Shown in pieces: positions 1 through 11,800 of a stretch of DNA of 64,000 nucleotides. Location: contig NW_019776157.1 in assembly GCF_001039355.2 (NCBI RefSeq), positions 533,232 to 597,231 on the forward strand. Direction: 5' to 3'. The notes below the pieces were generated by a model. The model ran no database searches. It had not been told where the DNA came from and was given only the letters and a program-made list of their open reading frames with translations. Position 1 is the first letter of the stretch, and each line of letters starts with the position of its first letter. Position numbers and translations under genes: made by a program. The DNA comes from Lingula anatina (taxonomy: Eukaryota > Brachiopoda > Lingulata > Lingulida > Lingulidae).

Positions 1-195
1 TTCAAACATGAGAAACTTTCTCAAAAAATCAAAATTTTCTTTTACGAATTTTCGTTTCTCTAATATAGTTTCTCCTGAGATTTTCGGATACCCAGATTCT
101 ACAATTCTGAGTGGCTCCCCTCCTGTATGCATTTCTGTGGTCTTAATGACTAGATCAGATATATTCATAACTGCTATTTCGTCATTAAAAGCCAT
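1..195 (-). CDS. L3HYPDH: Trans-L-3-hydroxyproline dehydratase, first coding exon (partial)
   Basis: The minus strand reads 65 codons from an ATG at 193-195 to the left edge without a stop. The peptide carries MHTGGEPLRIV at residues 22-32, the signature near the N-terminus of the proline racemase / hydroxyproline dehydratase family. It also has a KxxSGETxLEKR-like stretch and ends in a LMFE-type segment that matches the human protein before its EPRGH motif. The family enzyme dehydrates trans-3-hydroxy-L-proline to a pyrroline carboxylate in the cytosol. The catalytic residues lie outside the window, so dehydratase versus racemase chemistry cannot be checked. The gene is divergent from JKAMP, which begins about 310 bases away, the same neighbour arrangement as in vertebrates. 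The start is the only ATG giving the family's short leader. Confidence 0.9.
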   Translation of the reverse strand, partial: MAFNDEIAVMNISDLVIKTTEMHTGGEPLRIVESGYPKISGETILEKRKFVKENFDFLRKFLMFE

Positions 196-502
196 ATGCA
201 ACTTTCTGTGATACTCCCTCTAATTTACCGCTCTCCACGTCTAAACCTCGTTATCGCGCAAAGTTTGTTTTGCAGAAACATTTATGTCAGAAGAGCTGTA
301 TGAAACAAGACAGGCTTAAGCAATTTAAGTAAATTTTGTCAAATATAATCAGTGAATCACTTTCTTTGACATAATTTTAATACTTTCTACTATTTCATTA
401 AATGTCTCATCACGAGCATTGTTTGTGCTCGGGTTTGACGCAAACATAATTAATGGAAATATAAAAACGTCGCTGTATCTCCTCTTGATGCGATTAACAT
501 CA
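196..502. promoter_or_regulatory. Shared intergenic region between L3HYPDH and JKAMP
   Basis: About 300 bases separate the start codons of two divergent genes, so this interval probably holds both 5' leaders and a bidirectional promoter. I see no clear TATA box. That fits a housekeeping-type promoter but is not proof of one. Confidence 0.5.
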
Positions 503-3500
503 ATGATGCCGAGGATGCTGTGGGGAGTTTGTTTTCGTCTAGCATTGGTTTCAATTATATCACAGACTTGTGTAAGCACTGAAGCAGGTAATGTCTGCTC
601 TAACCCAATTTAAAAAGCACGATCCATTTCCTGTAAACATATAAAAGCATATCGAGACTTATTGTGTTTGACATTGAAATGAAGAGAATCAGTCAGAACG
701 GGTGTCGGGTCAGCTTTCTGAGTAGTTGTCTTCTTTGAAAATATTAACAATTTAACCAATTTACCTGTCTTAATCAGAGTTATGTTGATAATTTAAATGT
801 CCTTCTTTCAGATGTAATCCCAGCTCCTTGTCGAGGGCTTTACTGTGGAAGAGTGCGACATGAAGATGGGTCATTTGGTGACTGTGGAGTAAGTTTTAAC
901 AGAGCCGAGCATAACCCTGATTTTACTGGTTTTTTTTTGTCATATATGTTTTCTGTTTTTGCATGAAATTCTAGAGCAGAGTATTGATGAAAAGCTTTCA
1001 TATCATTTTTTTTATATAATGAAATTGAAGCATTCATTATCATAACAGAAATCAAGCCCTGGTCAGTTTTTGTGGTACATGTATTTTCTTAGGCTGCGTT
1101 CACATGAAAAATCTATATTCTAAAAATCTATTTGCAGTATCTTGTGATCACGGTCTGTGACCTGAATACCCCGCGGTGTAATTACTGGCAGTGCCAAGAA
1201 TTAATTACAGCTTTGGAAGTAACTGGCTCGCCCTGCCCGTAATTATGCAGTGGGATATTCAGGGCACAGACCGTGATCACAACATACCGCAAATAGATTT
1301 TTAGAAAATAGAATTTTCATATGAATGCAGCCTTTGTATTTTAGGCGGTATTTTAGAGGTACTTAAAACTAAGACCTGTAAAGGGGGGGGGGGGGGGTCA
1401 AAAGAACCACCCTTTTTGTCAGGAAAAGGCTTATTCTGCATGAAATTTTATCTAGGTACACAAAAGTTTCATTGTAAATGGTCCACTTTTTCAGAAAAAG
1501 AATTAACCCCCTTTTGAATTTGTTGGCTATGGGCCTGATCATACTGATCAATTGGATAATATTTCATCATTCTGGTTTCTTCAGGCATGCCCTCATGGCC
1601 AGAGACCCAACAACTCAGTGTGTTCACCTTGTGAGAACACTCCACCTTTGTATGACTGGTTGTATCTAGGCTTCATGGCCATAGCCCCCTTAGTCCTGCA
1701 TTGGTTCTTCATAGACTTCACCAATGCTAGGAAAGTGTAAGTGTGTATATGAGCTCATGTCAGCTTACCTCCGCTTAAATAAAATACGAGTAGAAAGTGA
1801 TAGCTTTATTTAGTCGAATTATCATTTGGTATTTATTATGACAATAATTTCAAATTTTGGCTAAGACAAGTGGATGATTGAGTTAGTCGATTTGTAATCA
1901 AATATAAGTTTTTGATATAAGTGCAGCCAGGTTGAACAATTTTTGTTTGGTTGATTTTAATCCAAATATTTCATGATAGAATACAAGAAATATATCCCAA
2001 TCACAACTTCAATATACATAGATGTATCATGTGCATATATATAATTGTGTATTGATATTAATTGTCAAACAAACTGTGGTGTTTTGTTGCTTAGATTGTT
2101 GAAATTAGAGACTTGTTTTATTTACAATTTCATGCCACTTGTTTCAGACATGGTCTCTTGGTGTTGCACATCTCAGCCTTTTCGGAATCCCTTTTAGCTG
2201 CCGTCATGACTTTGCTGGTCTCTCAGCCTCGAGGCAGGCTCAGTATCTCGTCATGCCATGTAGAGAGACTCAGTGACTGGTACACTATGCTGGAAAACCC
2301 AAAGATTGACTACACCACTACTATCCACTGTACACAAGAAGCAGTGTACCCATTGTAAGCAGGACAGAACAATATTTCTGTGTCCTTCTCTCTCTTTAAT
2401 CTATTTTTTCACTCTCTTACTAGTTAACATTGTAATATATCATAGTAATTTCTATTGGCTTTCAGCCAAAACTATTGGAATTTAGATAGTAGGTTATCCC
2501 TCTATGATCACCTTGTTAGATACTTGCTGTTGAGATATATATAACTTCATGGTAGAGGAAGGGACAAAGATTTTATTGTATTGTAATGTTTATCTCTGCT
2601 TTTTTTATAGGTACACCATAGTGATGATATACTATGCCTTCTGTTTGGTCTTCATGATGCTTTTTAGGCCTGTGATCTCAGCAAAACTTGTTGGAGGAAA
2701 AGGAACAAAGTCCATATATGCAGCTTTATATTTCATTCCTTCATTGGTTGTTATACAGGCAGTGTTAGGTGGCTTGATGTGTAAGATTTCACATTTGCAG
2801 TATGTAAATTAAGTGCATTTTTGAATGTTCATAATGAGCTTTTTATTCAGTGAAAAGTACTAATTATGTGAGACTATTAAGTAGTCAGCATTTTGCCAAG
2901 GAGGTATTTTCATACATGTAGATATATTTTGATACAATATGGCAACAAAAGGTAACTTGTCATTACTTATGTTTATTACTACCAATGTTTCTTAATTGCT
3001 ACTCGGTATTAAAATGGGAGTTATTTTATTACATGCAAGTTGAAAACATAATTTGTTTTTACTTCATTTATCATGTTTCCTTGCAGATTATTCATTTCCA
3101 TACATATTGGTGGTTGTGTCTCTAATAACACTGGCCCTGCATCTAGCGTCATTTGAAGATCAGGTAATGTAGTTGTCCATTTGTACAAGATATTGCTATA
3201 TGATATACAAAATAGCATTTTTGTGCTGAAAGATGGGTATTCATGAGAGATGAAGCGTGTATGTAAGATTAATTTCAAAATAATGTGACATGGACTTCCT
3301 TTTGATGGTTCATCTCCCATGCTTCTTGTTATATATATATATATAAGTCATCTGTACCATTGTTTTCCAGGATATCAAATCCTTAGTCAAATCCAATTTC
3401 ACAGTTCCTCGTAACCTGGCAGTGCTGGTAGGACATTGGTTGTTACACACATACGGAATAGTATCCATCACAGAAATGAGAGAGCCATGGTTACATGGCC

Positions 3501-3592
3501 CACTTCTGGCCTTGGTGCCATTGCCAACACTGTATTACTTACTGACTGCTAAGTTTACAGACCCAGATAATTTAAATGTGGTTGATGGCTGA
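503..3592 (+). CDS. JKAMP: JNK1/MAPK8-associated membrane protein (JAMP)
   Basis: Seven coding exons join in frame: about 503 or 515-587, 812-888, 1585-1736, 2148-2354, 2611-2780, 3087-3163 and 3371-3592, all with GT/AG borders. The product is about 325 residues from the ATG at 515 (human about 311). Recognisable blocks are GLYCGR with a Cys-rich segment (CGACPHGQRPN, CSPC), LYDWLYLGFMA, LSDWYTML, CTQEAVYPLYT, YAFCLVFMMLFRP, KSIYAALYF, YYSFPYI and a C-terminal HWLLHTYGI. It is a multi-pass ER membrane protein that in mammals binds JNK1, interacts with RNF5 and brings proteasomes to ER-associated degradation. In-frame ATGs at 488, 503, 506 and 515 compete. The 515 start gives a hydrophobic, signal-peptide-like leader ending near Ser-Thr-Glu-Ala. 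The first exon is inferred from a CAG|GTAATG donor of the right phase; exons 2-7 are secure. Confidence 0.94.
1092..1332. repeat. Fold-back (MITE-like) element in JKAMP intron 2
   Basis: The left arm starting GGCTGCGTTCACATGAAAAA is repeated in inverse order by the right arm ending TTTTCATATGAATGCAGCC. Each arm is about 80 bases, includes a GTGATCACGGTCTGTG block, and surrounds a short, partly self-complementary centre. There is no coding capacity. It behaves like a non-autonomous DNA transposon with long terminal inverted repeats. Confidence 0.85.
1382..1397. repeat. Poly-G run
   Basis: An uninterrupted G tract of about 16 bases lies in JKAMP intron 2. It is a simple repeat and likely length-variable. 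Confidence 0.8.
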
Positions 3593-3880
3593 CTGTCAGT
3601 AATAGAAAGGAGGTAAATATTCGTTTTCTCTCTGGCACCTGCTGGCAGGGCTTGCAATTAACATGAAGCTGTTCCCCTGAGAGGTGACTGGAATACAGAA
3701 GAGAGACAGAACTGTTAAGTTTCCAGCAGAACTAGTGTTAAATGAGGGGCAGCAGATTAATATTTTTGTGCTGCATTAGTCTTCATTCTTGAAAAGATGC
3801 AAAAACAAGAAGGGATATTTTTGTGTTTTTATTGAAATGGAGAAACACTGAGATTTAAACCAACAAAGCATGAATTTAAT
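3555..3880 (+). repeat. JKAMP 3' end that recurs downstream
   Basis: The last JKAMP codons, the stop and part of the 3' untranslated region are found again, diverged and with insertions, at about 7325-7860 and 13310-13850. Shared blocks are the ACCCAGATAATTTAAATG segment, CTCTGGCACCTGCTGGCAG, and the TGCATTAGTCTTCATTCT block followed by GGGATATTTTTGTG. Confidence 0.85.
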
Positions 3881-3888
3881 TGTTAAAT

Positions 3889-3955
3889 AGAGGATCAGAG
3901 AGGTGATACCGCCTTAGGATAATGTACCACCAGCTGGAATAAGTGCATTCATATG
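3889..3955 (+). repeat. Short dispersed repeat (GGCGATACCGCC family)
   Basis: It is related to copies at 50980-51042, 55803-55850 (reverse) and 62981-63085 (reverse). The shared core runs from GAGGATCAGAGAGG through TACCGCCT to GTACCACCAGCTGGAATAAG. It is about 65 bases and non-coding. Confidence 0.75.
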
Positions 3956-4956
3956 GAAAACGACAAAAAAAGGGTCACAACTGTGCTTGTAAAGTATGAA
4001 GTGCCCCCCTCCAAGTTACATGCACACCACCCAAAATGAAATGACAGATTAAGCCCTTAGACCAGAAGTCACTCCCATGCTTTCAGTATATGGACCTAAT
4101 TTTTGGTATTACTTCATGTATAAAATTGAAATGAATCGACTTGGTTTCCCTTAAATAATTCAGATTTAATTTTGGAAAATGAATTTACTTTGTCTACAAA
4201 CATGACAGGTTATCCAAAATGAGTATTTGAATAAAGATGGTGACATAAATGACAAGGTGTTCTGCATGGCTTATTTCATATGTTTTGTTGCAGTGCTATT
4301 TGGCTAATACACAGCGAATACAAACAGTGTATGATAGCCAGAAATCCCTTTCATATAAGCCTTAATTAGAAATGGCAAAGTTAGTAACTTTACAAAGCAG
4401 GCATGATGATCTATATGTTGTTAAATGTTTGAAAGTTATAGGGGACATTAAGTGAACCACTTGCAGTGCATTAATTTGCCAAAAGTGAAAAAATACTCGC
4501 ACGTCAGAATTGAGGCACACTACGAATTTTAACATTCCAAAACTTTGTATTGCTAGATTTGCCAAGATGCGAATCCCCTGCATACTCCAAACTTTTAATG
4601 TGTGACCTGAAATGCATTAAACTATTCTAAAGAAGTTGATAGATTTACTATTTTCATCACAGAATTATTTTGCTTGTTTTCAGTGTTAGTTTACTTTCAT
4701 CACTCTCTTTAAGTACATGTACAATCCAACTTTTAGCTGCAGTATCCTTTTTATTATTAGAATTAATTTGATTGCCATGAACTAATGTGTTCTGCATTAC
4801 TTCAATATCATGTATAAAACAAATCAGTTTGTTTTGCTATAACTCAGATTTTTCTTCTCCCCCTCCCCTTCCTTATATCATGGATGCACCAGGGATGATG
4901 ATGATGATGATTAAGCTCTTTTAAAAATAAGGTATAACGATAATATTGCTTTCATG

Positions 4957-5110
4957 GTCAGGACTACCAGACTACCAAACGCGGCACCGGAGGGTCCAAA
5001 ATTCACTGGTAGGTCAGATCACGCTACTGGCTTTCAAGGTGTGTATCAGTGCACGCTTCGAAGTATCAGACGAGGCACCCACCTGGTATGTGATGTGATA
5101 GCGATGACGC
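4957..5110 (+). repeat. Half copy of the 23267-23578 fold-back family
   Basis: The stretch ACTACCAGACTACC...AAAATTCACTGGTAG...TTTCAAGGTGTG...CTTCGAAGTATCAGACG matches one arm plus centre of the fold-back element at 23267-23578. The opposite arm is not seen here. Confidence 0.7.
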
Positions 5111-5275
5111 TGAGCAGAGTTGGAGTGAGGTTAATGTGAACGGATCATGCTGATTTTCGAAAGCAACCTGCTTCTTTACCAAACAAAGCAACTCGGTAAA
5201 TTTTAGGTGAAACAAAAATACAGATATCGGGCGAATGTCATGTGTACGACAGCAACGGCGACGACATGGACAGAC

Positions 5276-5358
5276 AGACCAATCAGAACGTATACAGACA
5301 CTTAATTACAGTGTCTGTATATAAAACGGTTTGGCAAAGCATTTCATTAGAGTAACAG
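5276..5358 (+). promoter_or_regulatory. Candidate promoter with CCAAT and TATA boxes
   Basis: A CCAATCAGA motif at 5279 is followed about 40 bases later by TATATAAAA (5318-5326), and then by a CAG|GTATGT splice-donor-like site at 5358/5359. An inverted repeat (ACAGACACTTAATTACAGTGTCTGT) overlaps the TATA region. No plus-strand gene follows within reach, so it may be a promoter of a non-coding transcript or chance. Confidence 0.3.
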
Positions 5359-5589
5359 GTATGTTGTCCTGCCTTAAATCCACAATTTCTTTTGTGGTTG
5401 TTGGGTGAATCAAAAGAAATCCGCTATCTTTGCATGAGTATTTTACTAAGATCCAACAGATACACAAACAACTGTACATCTCAACAAAAGTTTTTCAGTT
5501 TGACACCCACAGCAAATTTAAACTATAAATTTATGCTAGAATAAACTAACGTCTATACTGGCATCATCCTAAAGTTTTTGGCTTTGGCA

Positions 5590-6579
5590 TCATTGTCTAG
5601 TTACTGCTTTTCGAATGGCCTTACGAAAATCTGGCGTTCGTACAGCATATATAAATGGATTCAATGCAGAGTTAACAGCAAGCAGAATTCCCAAACAGAA
5701 GCGAACATTTATAGCAATAACTGTGTATTCCAACTGCATTAGTGCATGAATTGCTATAAATAATATAAAAGGGACCCAGCAAACCAAATAACAAATCTCA
5801 ATGAGAGCAACAGTCTTACAGAGTTTTATTTTCTGTGAAGAAATCTGTGTATGTCTGTCAATAGATTGATGAGGTGTCAGTATTCCGTTGTCATTGTGAA
5901 GTCCAATTCTGTTCATTTGTTTTCCGATTTCCTTTATAATTTTGGTATATAGAACCAAAATGCTGACTGTTGACAGGATGAACGGTAGTGATATAACCCA
6001 AGTAATAAAATCCTCTTTCAGAATTACAGAAAATTCACAACCATGGGATTTTTCAAAGGTCCAATCCTTGTGCCACATAAATGGTAACAGAAATCCAAGT
6101 ATGAATGCAGGGATCCAAATTAACACAGTTATGCCATAAAACCATTTTTTCATATCACACGTATGATACTTCAGAGGATGGAACACAGCATAATATCTCT
6201 CCACAGTTAGAACCAACAGTGTTAAATTACAAGCGCTTGAAGGGAAAACCAACAGTGAGTATCGCAAGATACATAGGGTCAGAGACTTGAGAGGTATAAA
6301 AATTGATACGATTTGAAAAATTATCTGGAATCCTAATAACAAGTCTGCCACTGCTAGATGTATTATGAAAATATTGCCACGTGTTTGCAGTTTCTGCACA
6401 CATGCATAGGTGATGATGACCAACAGATTTCCAAAACATATGATGACCATGACTAGCGCAAGTGCAAACACAACCAATACTTTGTATAATGTTGTCTGGT
6501 AATAGTATGGACCATTTTCATCTTCAGTATTGTTATCTGCAAAATAAAAGTCATCCTCAGTCCCATTAACTGGTACCAT
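5590..6579 (-). CDS. Orphan rhodopsin-family G-protein-coupled receptor (intronless)
   Basis: A single 329-codon open frame shows the class A seven-helix plan. An extracellular N-terminus carries NGT and NNT glycosylation sites. Helix 1 has the GN motif, helix 2 LAVAD, helix 3 starts after a conserved Cys and ends in ERY (the DRY position), helix 6 has CWVP and helix 7 NPxxY as NPFIY. A Cys in the second extracellular loop can pair with the helix 3 Cys. The basic C-terminal tail is short and has no palmitoylation-type Cys. The ligand is unknown. The general look is of amine/adenosine/peptide-like orphan receptors, and I do not assign a subfamily. It sits at the cell surface and should couple to G proteins. 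It lies alone between JKAMP and the duplicated LRR region. Confidence 0.92.
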   Translation of the reverse strand: MVPVNGTEDDFYFADNNTEDENGPYYYQTTLYKVLVVFALALVMVIICFGNLLVIITYACVQKLQTRGNIFIIHLAVADLLLGFQIIFQIVSIFIPLKSLTLCILRYSLLVFPSSACNLTLLVLTVERYYAVFHPLKYHTCDMKKWFYGITVLIWIPAFILGFLLPFMWHKDWTFEKSHGCEFSVILKEDFITWVISLPFILSTVSILVLYTKIIKEIGKQMNRIGLHNDNGILTPHQSIDRHTQISSQKIKLCKTVALIEICYLVCWVPFILFIAIHALMQLEYTVIAINVRFCLGILLAVNSALNPFIYAVRTPDFRKAIRKAVTRQ

Positions 6580-7324
6580 TATCAGGTTCTTGTTATCCCT
6601 TTGGAAGTATATACCACCAGTTGCAGCTTTCTTTACCTCTCAGTAGGTAAAAAGGCCTGCTGTTCAGATACTCACTCAATGAATATTCTCCACTAAAATC
6701 TAAACCCCTGTATTTTTTAGCATTAGGCAGCAAAACTAGCCATAGCTGTTAAAGCTGCGCACATTCTCGTTGAAAATCCATTTCACCCACTCTATAACTC
6801 GGCTCTCATACAATCTGAGTTTATTATCATGTCAGGGAACATCTTATTGTGTTACTACAGACAATGAGCTGTCTAGTTCATTGCTACAGCTACATCTAAT
6901 CCTAATGCAATACAACAATAAAAGTGCATTTAAATTATTAAACATCTGCAGATTGCTCCAGGATATCAGCATAGCATTTTCAATCACCCTAATGTATTTC
7001 TGACAAGAACAAGGTGACAGGTCATCAATAACTTTCAACTGATGCAAGTCAAAAATTATCCATTTCACACATTCTGCTTTTATGATCATGTTTGAAGAAC
7101 CGGAACATGTACTACCTTAAAGTCATGAGTTACCCAATCTTAAAAATGATGGTATCAAAATTAAACCCTTGCACTTTAATCCCTTGGTATAGTTATATAT
7201 AGCAATCCACCTAAATTAGCATTTTCTTCCCTTTAAAAACAAGTACATAATTGTGCTTCTCTTCTAAATCCCCATTCAGAATGAAAGGGGCCATTCAGAA
7301 TGAGAAGAGCTGAGTGCTAGCTGG

Positions 7325-7860
7325 TCTACGGACCCAGATAATTTAAATGTGGTTGATGACTGAATGTCAGCAATAGAAGGGAGGTAAATCTTCGACCTCC
7401 CTCTGGCACCTGCTGGCAGAGTTTGCAATAGCATGAAGTTGTTCCCTGAGAGATGACTAGAATGCAGGGGAGTGACAACCATTAGGTTTCAAGCTGAATC
7501 TGTGTTCTTATTTACTATCAGTTGTGTCTGATTGCAGATATTTGCAAGTATTCAAATTCTATCTCATCATGACTGTAGCAAAAAAGATCGTTTGTTACAT
7601 TTACGGAGGCTGAAAACCTGGATTCATAATAATTTTACTCAGTTCAGTCATGTACTCATCTTTTTTTTTTTTTTTTTTTTAATTAAACAAGTGTTGAATG
7701 AGGGAAAGCATATATTTCTAAACTGCATTAGTCTTCATTCTTGAAAAGCTGCAAGAACAAAATGGGATATTTTTGTGTTTTTATCCAAAATATAGCCAAA
7801 CAATAAGATTTAAGCCAGAGAGCATGATTCTAATTGTAAATGATTAAATTTTGAACTATA
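7325..7860 (+). repeat. Displaced JKAMP 3'-end fragment (copy A)
   Basis: It carries the terminal JKAMP codons including the stop, followed by 3' untranslated blocks, interrupted by unrelated sequence and a T-rich run. Nothing upstream here encodes the rest of JKAMP, so it is a fragment and not a gene. Confidence 0.8.
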
Positions 7861-7909
7861 AAAGAAAAGTGCAATTTTTCTAAAATGTGAGGCAGGACAT
7901 TGCAGTTAA

Positions 7910-7940
7910 TTTTTTTTTTTTTGTGTGTGTGTGTGTGTGA
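7910..7940. repeat. T tract followed by (GT)n
   Basis: A simple repeat of poly-T then TG dinucleotides. In copy B (13897-13936) the T tract is longer, a length difference expected between alleles. Confidence 0.8.
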
Positions 7941-8310
7941 ATTAATAATTGTATTTTGTTGCAAAGTGATTGTCATCACTTAAACTATCCCTGAATTATG
8001 GAAGGTGAATCAAACATCCTGAAAAAAAGTTAAAAAGATTAAACAGTCATTACTTTACACTAAAATGAGTCACTGTGTTTGTATATATTTTACGTTCATT
8101 CTGATCATTGTTGTCTAAAAAGCAGACCAATCTCAATGACACTTGTGCAAATTTTATGTCTTTACTATTTGAATTAAAATTTGTTAAGAAGTTCAACTTT
8201 ATTACCTGCACAGTACATCATTCACAGAATTACATGTAAAAGAACTGCCTTGACATGAAGAGATAAAATACAATATTGAAAATAAACTATTAAAAATGAC
8301 CAAAAACAAA

Positions 8311-8528
8311 TTTCAATGGTTCTGCTTTTACATAAATAGTAAAACATTAGGGTAAAAAAGAGTTCGTCTCTTGGACCAATTATTGGTAGATCAATGAAAG
8401 ACGTCTAATAACAAAGACCAGAAACCATTTTCAATGGTTCTGCTTTTACATTAATAGTAAAAAATTAGTGTAAAAGATGAGTTTATCTCATGGACCAATT
8501 ATTGGTAGATCAATGAAAGACGTCTAAA
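8311..8528 (-). repeat. Two tandem units of about 120 bases in the LRR 3' region
   Basis: The block TTTCAATGGTTCTGCTTTTA...GGACCAATTATTGGTAGATCAATGAAAGACGTCTAA occurs twice in direct order with a period near 120. It lies 3' of the LRR stop codon on the minus strand, probably in the 3' untranslated region. Copy B has the same pair at about 14312-14528. Confidence 0.85.
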
Positions 8529-8863
8529 TACAAACTCTTTGTATCTGTTTTTCCTACAATGTCATAAATAAATGTAGCATCAATTGTTAAGAAAGAACAT
8601 TCTAATTCTTGAAATTAACGAAATGACTGTGAAATGGTTACAAGACAACAAGTCAATTTTTATATAAACTGTACAATCGATATGTTTCCTTGGATGAGTT
8701 CATGAAAAGAAAATAAACTTTCCCATTAACATTTGATGACAAACAACATCACTCGTTACTAAATATAGTTTTGATAAAGGCCAATGAAGAAAAGTGATAA
8801 GTTGATCTTGGGCATCACAAATGTAAGCACCAGAGAAAGAAGACTCTAAATCTTCTATTAGTA

Positions 8864-11800
8864 TTAGTCTGGAGAGATATCAGTTTTTGTCTTCTTTCTT
8901 CCAACTTGAAAGCACTGTTCACACAATTGTGTATGTACTGGAATTCGCTGTGCTATACTGATCGTTTGAAACTTCAGCTCCAAGAAGAAGTGTTCAAAGA
9001 CTGGGCATTCACACATTGAGCAATTCCGCCTGCTGAGCAACAAGTCTGGATAGGAAAATGATTCTCATTAACTCAAAATTCTAGATGAGATACTCATAAT
9101 AATAATAATAATAATAATATTTTCCTACTATTGTTCATTTAAAATCTGATGAACTAGACTGAATTCTAATACCAATACTATAATTAGTCAAGCAAAATGT
9201 TAAAAATAATATTTTTGAAATTTTCATGAAACTGCATATATACAAACAGATTATGTATAATCTTAAAGACATAAGGTCATTCATGACTGAAAGTTCTTAG
9301 TAATCCAGGAAAATTAGAATCAAGAATATGTTAAAAAAATCTTTGAACTTGAGAAGTAAAATTCAATGACAAATTGAACTGATGGCACAGACACCAAAAT
9401 CTCATCCTTAAACCTTTCAAAATACAACTAGTAGTGAGCTATCCTTATTACCTTGGGTTAAACCTGAGATGTCTCTATGAGCATTTAACTGAACACCATG
9501 AAATATTGAACTTTCAGGCAATTTAAAAGGATGTAATGCTAATAGTATCTTATGAAATGCAGAAAGCATACAAGCAGTTAATATAAGTGCCCCTGGAGAA
9601 GTTCACAAAATGACCAAAGTTTCATAAGCGGACTTGGATGAAGTCTGATAGGAATCTAAAGCAGCAGGTACCATGTTGGAACTGTCAATGTGAGTCAAAA
9701 TTTTGTCTGATGAGACTTTCTGAACAGGAAGTAAACATTCTTGTTAAAGGGTAAAACTATGCTATAATATCCATGAAACCACCCATTGCTGAACTTATCA
9801 CAGTCTGCTGTATTAAAACTGAATCCATCAACTCAAGTTGATTAGTAATGACAGAAAGTCATTGATTAGATATGACAGAAAGTCAAAACCATCCATAATA
9901 CAAAACTACCACTTCCAACTACTTGGAAGCAGGTGGAAAATATTACACTTTACATATAAAAGGGAGTCTCAGGTCTTTCTTTCACACCTGGTAAGAAACG
10001 CTGGACAGGATTTTTGGCCATATGACACTGATGATAGGTCATTAGTAAAATGCCTCATGGTGAGACCACTACACTGGTTTGTCACTGAATCTTACTATAC
10101 AAGTTCAATAATTTGATTTATATGCTCCTGAAAATGTTAATAAGGTTTACAGACAAATATATTAAGAATTAATTTCTCCGCTGAATTATTAACACAAAAA
10201 AATTACATTTATGTTACATTTATATTTTACCTTTTAAAATAGCAGGTAAGTTTTCATGGTCCCAAGGAATTTTCCTAATGGTGATAAACCTAGCAGCCAA
10301 TTCCACCAAGGTGGCAACTGGAGCTGGATGGAGCATTTTTTGGGAGGTCTGCATGATCTCCTTGTGGTTTTCTTCATATAGTGGATTGTGCATGGCTACA
10401 AGTGAAACTTTTCAAATGAAACTACAAACATAATGTCCAAATGTATATGTATTGATGTTTTGCTCTTTTGTGCAAAATTACAATGGGATATACATTGGAA
10501 TATACATCAAATCACATATTACAAGAAAGAATTTTTTCAGATCTCTCACCCACAAAATATTCCTTAAATTAAGACTGGCATTATTTTCAAAAACATCACT
10601 TTTTTGTTCTCTTTTAAAGGAATTTGAGAGATAATAAAGATGGAAGGGGCATGGTTTTGAAAAAAGATCAGAGTGATCTCACCTTACAGAGAATCCTGAG
10701 CCTATAGATGTTGGCACTTACCACTAAATACATACAGGTCCAGATGGACCATTGAGGCTGGCAGGTGCTGGCAATTGTTGTCTCTGATGTGTAATTCCCT
10801 GAGCTGGTGGAGCTGTCCTATGTGTTCTGGCAAACTGATCAGTCTAGAAATGGATTATGACATAGAAAATCTGTCACTGTTTTGTATTTTTTACATTCCA
10901 ATTTAAAAATTGGAATGTAAAAAAGCAACAAAATAGTCATGTTGAGATCATGGCTTTGAAAGTCACTTTTATTTTTATTCTCAAAATATTCTGAATAATG
11001 ATATCTGAATAATGATATTCTAACTAAATATTTTTTAATGTGGCATAAAACGTGTCTGAATTAAGCATATAAAACATTTTGCACAAAAGCGAATGACAAT
11101 CTACATGTTAGGCACGTGTAATAATTGTTATGGATCAACATAAATTTTGTAACATCGGAGGGTACAGTTACAGAAGGGGGATTCCTTCTCTCATTTAACA
11201 CATTTGCATACAGTATTGTTTTTTTTAGACCAACTAACCTATTATTGCTGCACCACACCTTGACCAGAGCTCTGCACTTTGAGAATGAGTTGGGGAGATG
11301 AATGAGGTTGCAGTCTGAGACATCACACTCTGCAAGACGTACAAGGTTCCCCATGTTCTCTGGCAAGATTGACAAAGACTGGTTGCCACATAGGTGCAGA
11401 GACTAATGTATGAGAAAAAGGTTTAAACTATATTTCCAAGACATTCTCAAAAGGTTTTTGTTTACTGTGATACACAACAAAATCATGCACTTCCAATTAA
11501 AATGCTGCTCATCACTCACGTAAACAATGATTTACTCAAGGTCAAAATACAATTGTATTATTTCCTATGTCTATTCTTTTGAAAAAGATCAGCACAACAT
11601 AACTATTTAGAATAACACTCCCATGTAAAATTATATTTTCTGTATGACACTCAACTACCACATACTTACATTCAATTGGCTAAGATCACATAACTCTTCT
11701 GGCAAGAATATTAGATTATTGTTACTGAAATATGAGATTAAAATCTATTTTTTACTGGAAATTAGAAAACATATACCAAAGAATTATGAATTGTGTCATA

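Larger units (their letters stand above)
3593..5589. other. Intergenic region between JKAMP and the GPCR
   Basis: It contains the JKAMP 3' untranslated region, a copy of the GGCGATACCGCC repeat (3889-3955), a half fold-back element (4957-5110) and a candidate orphan promoter (5276-5358). No other coding signal is seen. Confidence 0.6.

Noticed and set aside
6844-7089. 81-codon minus frame found in both duplicated copies
   Set aside because: Its persistence follows from the near identity of the copies. It overlaps non-coding repeats and has no recognisable motif.
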